Source: Diadema setosum (Eukaryota; Echinodermata; Echinoidea; Diadematoida; Diadematidae). From it: DNA of 64,000 bases. Each line of letters opens with the position of its first letter. Positions within the stretch are counted from its first letter, which is position 1. The translations under genes were made by a program, and so were the position numbers. Positions 58,625 through 64,000 of this stretch are shown piece by piece. The stretch covers positions 23,731,674 through 23,795,673 of the forward strand of contig NC_092700.1 of assembly GCF_964275005.1 (NCBI RefSeq), in the 5' to 3' direction. The notes under the pieces are model-generated. The model was not told the origin of the DNA and made no database searches. It saw only the letters and a list, made by a program, of their open reading frames with translations.

Positions 58625-61002
58625 CCTCGTCTACAGCCACTATGTCTATTTTCCAATTGGTCTACTGGCATATCGTCTATTACCGATTAGTCTAATACCC
58701 ATTTGGTCTACAACTCGTTTTGTCCAGTACCCATATTGTCTAATAGTCACTTTGCCCACTACCCGTATTGTCTAATACCCAACTCGTCTAAGGAGCATTT
58801 CGTCTACAAAACAATTGATCTAATAGCCAAATCGTCTACACTCACAATGTCTATTTGCCATGTCGTCTAATATCTATTTTGTCTACTACTAGTTAGTCTA
58901 CTCCCACCTCGTCTACAAGTCATTCAGTCTACATTCACTTTGTCTAGTTATCATATCGTCCAACCCTTAGTTTGTCCATACCCAATATGGTCTATACCCA
59001 TCTGGTCTACTCCCAACTCGTCTACTCCCAACTGGTCTACTACCAACTGGTCTACTCCCAACTCGTCTACTCCCAATTGGTCTACTCCCAATTGGTCTAC
59101 TCCCAATTGGTCTACTCCCAATTGGTCTACTCCCAATTGGTCTACTCCCAATTGGTCTACTCCTAACTGGTCTACTACCAACTGGTCTACTCCCAACTGG
59201 TGTACTCCCAACTCGTCTACTCCCAATTGGTCTACTCCCAGTTGGTCTACTCCCAACTGGTCTACTCCCAACTGGTCTACTCCCAATTGGTCTATACTCG
59301 TCTATACCCAATTGGTGTACTCCCAACTGATATAGTTTTACTCTCAACAATTTACCCAAACTGATCATTTCCATCTGGTCATGCTAATAATGAATATACC
59401 ACTTTGTCTAGTGTCCAGTCCGTCTCACTGTCATGAACTATATCAAACCCTGCCCTTGATTAGCACAAAAATCAATATTAGACTATTCTAGTTGTTACGA
59501 TGTGGGCGTGTTGTTGGATGGATTATTATTCTTATGATTGTGTATCAAAGTTGAATGGATGGAGTGTTGAAGTTTGGACATATAAATGCTTATTTAGGGT
59601 TCCTCGCGAAACGTGTATTGAGTACATTGCAGGCAAGTAAATTATTCATCTTAGTAGTAGCTATATATTGGCATGAATCATATTTTTGTGTATATGTTTC
59701 AACCTTTTTTGGTGCATTTAACCGTTTACATACATCAGTACGTGGCAGACAGAATAAAAAATACTGATAATGTACTTATAAAGTGTTCCTTTTCATTTTT
59801 ACCATTCTTATGATTGTGTATCAAAGTTGAATGGATGGAGTGTTGAAGTTTGGACATAATTATAAATGCTTATTTAGGGTTCCTCGCGAAACGTGTATTG
59901 AGTACATTGCAGGCAAGTAAATTATTCATCTTAGTAGTAGCTATAAATTGTACATGAATCATATTTTTGTGTATATATTTCAACCTTTTTTGTGCATTTA
60001 ACCGTTTACATACATCAGTACGTGGCACACAGAATAAAGAATACTGATAATGTACTTCTAATGTGTTCCTTTTCATTTTTACCATACTTATGATTGTGTA
60101 TCAAAGTTGAATGGATGGAGTGTTGAAGTTTGGACATATAAATGCTGCATGATTGCTTCTGATATAAATTGCACATCCAACACAAAAATAACACAGCAAG
60201 TTTTTCACACTGTGACATTATCTTTTTTTCCTAAAAAATTGTCATAATTAGAACATAAAAATTTAAACCAAATGGGGCACCAAGAGTGTTCAACCTATTT
60301 AACTGGGAAAAAAGAAAATGGATGAAGTAAACTTAAATAACAAAAATGTATATATATATATAACTAGTAGTAGATCAGTTGGGAGTAGACTAGTTGGCAG
60401 TAGACGAGTTGGCAGTAGACGAGTTGGCAGTAGATATGGGTTGGCAGTAGACGAGTTCGGTGTAGACCAATTGGGAGTAGACGAGTTGGGAGTAGACAAG
60501 TTGGGTGTAGACTAGTTGGGAGTAGACGAGTTGGGAGTAGACCACTTGGGTGTAGACGAGTTGGGAGTAGACCAATTGGGAGTAGACGAGTTGGGAGTAG
60601 ACCAATTGGGTATAGACCAATTGGGAGTAGACGAGTTGGGAGTAGACCAGTTGGCAGTAGACTAGTTGGCAGTAGACTGACTGGTTATTAGATTAATTGA
60701 CTATTAGACAATGAGTTGTAGACCAATTGGGTATTAGACAAAATGAGCTGTAGACTATTCTATTCATAGACCTTATGATTACTAGACGAAATGGTCAATA
60801 GACATAATGGGTGTTAGACGAAATGTGACTTAGACAAATTGGACATTAGATAAAATGGCTAGTAGACGAAATGACAATTAGACTAATTGGCATATAGACA
60901 ATATGGTTGCCATTGGTAGACGAGTTGGTAGTAGACGAAGTGGGTTTAGACGAGATGGCATTAGACTAGGTGGACAGTGGACAGGGTGGGTGTAGACGAG
61001 GT
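58625..61002. mobile_element. Fold-back (TU-like) transposon with tandem-repeat arms
   Basis: Left arm 58625-59420 is built of 15-bp units such as TCTACTCCCAATTGG, best preserved at 59003-59310. Right arm about 60370-61002 is made of the same unit inverted (CCAATTGGGAGTAGA). Outer units are more diverged than inner ones in both arms. The outermost words, CCTCGTCTACA and TGTAGACGAGG, are exact inverses. The loop (59421-60369) carries a tandem duplication of about 278 bp. This is the fold-back design of Drosophila FB elements and, as I recall, of sea urchin TU elements, whose outer arms are tandem 15-bp repeats. No transposase. The 15-bp period keeps all frames open (V-Y-S-Q-L, W-S-T-P-N), so no protein is implied. 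Confidence 0.82.
59533..60150. repeat. Tandem duplication, about 278-bp unit, 2.2 copies
   Basis: TATGATTGTGTATCAAAG starts at 59533, 59809 and 60089; the third copy stops near 60147. Copies differ by few bases, so the duplication is recent. It is the loop of the fold-back element. Confidence 0.9.
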
Positions 61003-61009
61003 GCCAATT

Positions 61010-61092
61010 TACCAACATATGCATTAGATGTCATATCTTGAATTTTTTTTTTTACAATCACTGTTCCCATAGGTAAACAGGACCTTTAAGAT
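61010..61092. repeat. Dispersed repeat fragment, same family as 21180-21262
   Basis: ATGTCATATCTTGAATTTTT..AATCACTGTTCCCATAGGTAAACAGGACCTTTAA matches the fragment in EIF2B4 intron 3. It lies immediately right of the fold-back element. Confidence 0.5.
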
Positions 61093-61596
61093 ACATTCTA
61101 CCAACACACAGATAAAAAAACAGTTACAAGAAAACACCGAGGACGCCATGTATATAGACGCTATATAGTTAATAGCCCTTTTCTGATGGAAATTAAAGAT
61201 ATTCTTATACACTGCTGATTTTGTATACTGGATTCCCTCTAATGGGATTCCCACGAATTTATAGGAAACTACTAAAATTGCAATGGAAGTCTACGGAAGA
61301 TACCTTTTAAAAATCAAAGACATAGATTTATTGTTTACTTTCTTGTTTTTGTAAATAATTTGTATGACATTGTTGGTCATATACTCCCCCCCCCCCCTTC
61401 TTCTCAATGTAATTTCCGTTTGAATGTTCATCACTGTTCGTCAATAGCATAACTTGCTAATGTAACGTCTGGAGGTACCTCTAACTCTCTCCGACTTTAG
61501 TAATCGATAATAATAGTGCGAACGAATTGTCGATCGCTCGCTTATCTTGTACATTGTGAATGCAGATGAAGTTAGAATTTACACGTCCGGCGAACT

Positions 61597-61754
61597 ATGC
61601 CTGAAAAGATGACGTCCCTGTACGATCAACTAACTCCTGATGGAGCACAGGCTGGAGGAGGGTTCGTAGGAGGACCTTTGCCTCCCCTAAATCTGTTTGA
61701 AAGGGAAGCAAACGAGGTCCGGAATCATCGCGTAAACTGGCAATCATATCTGCA
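61597..61754 (+). CDS. ATP6V1H: V-type proton ATPase subunit H, first coding exon, partial
   Basis: From ATG at 61597 (in-frame TAG at 61573), 52 codons and two bases run to donor CTGCA|GTAAGT. The exon begins MPEKMTSLYDQL and ends NEVRNHRVNWQSYL with Q split by the intron. This equals the E-V-R-A-N-K-V-N-W-Q-S-Y-L-Q start of V-ATPase subunit H as I remember it from human. Subunit H joins the cytosolic V1 sector to the membrane V0 sector and is needed for ATP-driven proton pumping into lysosomes and vesicles. A second in-frame ATG is four codons on. The first 35 residues include a Gly/Pro-rich linker that differs from vertebrates. Remaining exons lie beyond the right edge: I saw none in 61755-64000. 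Confidence 0.88.
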
Positions 61755-64000
61755 GTAAGTATTTCAGTCAGACGTCTGTTGACTGTACGATCTACCTTCA
61801 TTCACCACTAGCTGGCCTACCCAACCCAGCGCCAGCCGTGGCAGTAAAGGCGAATAAGTGTGCGTGTGTAGTCATGTGACTGTGGGAAACGTACGTAGCG
61901 GTGTGTGTTCAGCCGCTGTATTTTATATGTGTGTGTCCAAGGTCCTGGGGTCTTTGTTGCTGTTTTGCATCATATAGCCATACTGTAAAATTGCTATCAA
62001 TTACCAATGCATTATTGCTCGTGATTGTCTGTGATGTCTAACGTTACTCTCATGCTTTAATATGTTGGGAACAGACATTTTTCTGAGGGATTGGTTCAAG
62101 CAAAGTGTGTCGTGTGATCATGTGACAGTGTGATCTCCTAAATAATGTTAGGCCAAGGATCGAGGTAGAATCTAACATCACGTTAGGTCTAAAATGTTAC
62201 TTTTTTTTTTTTGTATCAATACATTAAAAGAAAGATGTGATAAGACAAAGGCCTAGACTCAGATATCTCTGACTGTCCTGTGTGAGAGAAAGGTTGTGAA
62301 AGGGTAGAACTTTGCACAAACTAATTAGGCCCTATCAGAAAATAGGGCTGGATTGTCTTCTTCTTTGACTTTAATTACACCTTTATTTGGCTTTTTCTTA
62401 ACTCCATCTGGAACAATATTACCATACAGTGTACAAAATGTATGTCACAATACAATGTCCACTTTTCTCCAAAATCCAGCCCCCTTCCCTGGTACAGTAG
62501 GTGCCAGGACTGACTATACCTGCAAAGAAACCCACAACACTGTCTGTAGTTTACCCACAAGCCACAACTGATAGAGTAATCCCAAATGCAATTGTGTTCC
62601 CTTTCAGTTGGAGTGGGATGATTATCATACAATTCCTGGAACAATGCAAATTGAAACAATTGCACTGGATTTATGCTAGCAAACAATGAGAGCAGGCAGG
62701 ATGACGAAACATAAAATGAAGTAAAGACTGGGTGGATGTGCATGCACTGAAAACGAACTGAGCAAAAACAAAACAACCTAGGGCCTATATATGCAATAGA
62801 TTGAGATATAGATTCCACCCTGTAGACCCTTCATTGAGACAAATCTCATATTGTTTTAGTCACAAAATGATAATACTGATACTATGTCAAGAGGAAAATG
62901 AAATAGATACTGTGCTGACAGAAGGGAGGCATTTGTCGTGAGGTTAGAGAGAGAGAGAAAAAAAAAGATTATGTACAAGTACATTTGTACCAACATGTAA
63001 GTCCCTATTCGTAGGTTGCAATGTAATTTGAAGATGAAGTTAGGAAGGACAAAACTACAAATTCATACAATGAATAGACAGTCATGTCAGTGTCAATGAA
63101 ACATTTTAAGCATTTTGCATTGATATATTTTTTTCTCAATTTACAATTTCAGCAGAAATGAATGGATGGTATTGAATAATGATACAGTACATTTGTACTT
63201 ACATGTACACATCCCTGCTTTCTGCATTGTTAGATTGTCTTTACTGGAGTGCCAGACCACAAACATGTACATTTTATATGTACATTATCTTCTTCTTTTT
63301 TTTTCTAAACCACACACATGAACTATTGATGGCAACCTATAACTTATGATCAGTAGGAGTAACAGTCATGTCTTAACTATCACAGATGAATCTGATATCT
63401 TGTCCTTTACACAAAGCTTGAGCAGAATTTTTCCCTGAAGACAAACATGCACATTCATAGTTTGCAGTGATACAACTGTAGGCCTGTGTCTTAATCTGTA
63501 GCGGCAGAATGGGAGTTATGAGAAATCTTAGCAATATGTTTATGGTTTGCAATTACAGTGTGTTTATTTTTGTGAAAAGAGAGTGCTAGGAGCTTCATGT
63601 TGAAGTATGGTAGTGTAAATATAACTGACATTGAATCAAACTAAAATATTGTGAATACACTGTAATTATGATGGAGCAATAAAGTTAAGATGATTTGTTT
63701 ATGTTACCTGGACATTCTATACATTATCAGAGTGAGATTGAACAGGTCTGTCCTGGTATAAAACACACAAGTTGCAAAGAGCTTCAATGGTTACAAAAAA
63801 GTCAAAGCGTTATGGAAGTTGTGCTAGCTTCATTCTACATGTGTGCGTGTGCTACAGACAGGAAGTGACCCAACTCTGTACTACACATTTCTCTCACCAG
63901 GCAGTGTGTATACAGAAGCTTTGTGGCATCCACATGATTTGTTGTACATCATACAGGATGTACAATCTGTATGTAATGTATTGTGTTACAAGTGTACAAG
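61755..64000 (+). other. ATP6V1H intron 1 (start only)
   Basis: Begins GTAAGTATT. AT-rich with short homopolymers. No exon encoding the expected next segment (G-Q-M-I-S...) and no complete transposon was seen. Confidence 0.6.

Noticed and set aside
58940-59374. Long open frames rich in W-S-T-P-N, V-Y-S-Q-L or G-V-D-Q-L
   Set aside because: They exist on both strands because the 15-bp unit is a multiple of three without stops. They are arms of the fold-back element, not proteins.
60299-60620. Open frames with the same repeats near 60.3-60.6 kb
   Set aside because: Same artefact in the opposite arm.

Overview
This window looks like nuclear DNA of a marine deuterostome, most likely an echinoderm. 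The genes have many short exons with GT-AG introns, at low gene density. The intergenic and intronic DNA is AT-rich, full of 'tacatgta' words, and crowded with short non-autonomous DNA transposons. A fold-back element whose inverted arms are tandem 15-bp repeats matches the architecture I remember for the TU transposons of sea urchins, which is the best single taxonomic hint. I cannot name the species.

Four protein-coding loci are supported. (1) 991-5386, minus strand: first two coding exons of a CABIT-domain protein (THEMIS/GAREM-like) that runs off the left edge. (2) 17382-28459, plus: a complete ten-exon gene for the delta subunit of translation factor eIF2B (EIF2B4), 523 residues. (3) 35578-57828, minus: adenylate kinase 2 (AK2), four coding exons giving 240 residues, plus a second, alternative P-loop first exon at 40844-40981 that would give 253 residues. 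(4) 61597-61754, plus: first coding exon of V-ATPase subunit H (ATP6V1H), which runs off the right edge. A fifth, weaker candidate is an orphan first exon with a TATA box at 15377-15545, minus.

Layout: the CABIT gene and EIF2B4 are divergent, separated by about 12 kb of repeat-rich DNA. EIF2B4 and AK2 are convergent, separated by about 7 kb of repeats. AK2 and ATP6V1H are head-to-head, with the TU-like fold-back element in the 3.8 kb between them. The genes do not form one pathway: they serve translation initiation control, adenine-nucleotide balance in mitochondria, vesicle acidification and probably signalling. The arrangement is ordinary housekeeping genes in a repeat-rich setting.

The unusual material is (a) the duplicated P-loop exon of AK2, in which the canonical Thr of GKGTQ is Ala; (b) the fold-back element at 58.6-61.0 kb; (c) two adjacent elements in AK2 intron 1, each built from many copies of its own 15-17 bp word in both orientations; (d) a pogo/Tigger-ended element filled by a 71-bp satellite; (e) a 357-bp almost perfect hairpin transposon; and (f) a repeat in an EIF2B4 intron carrying six AGGTCA-type DR1 motifs at five sites. 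All calls come from reading the sequence and from memory of protein families; no search was run.
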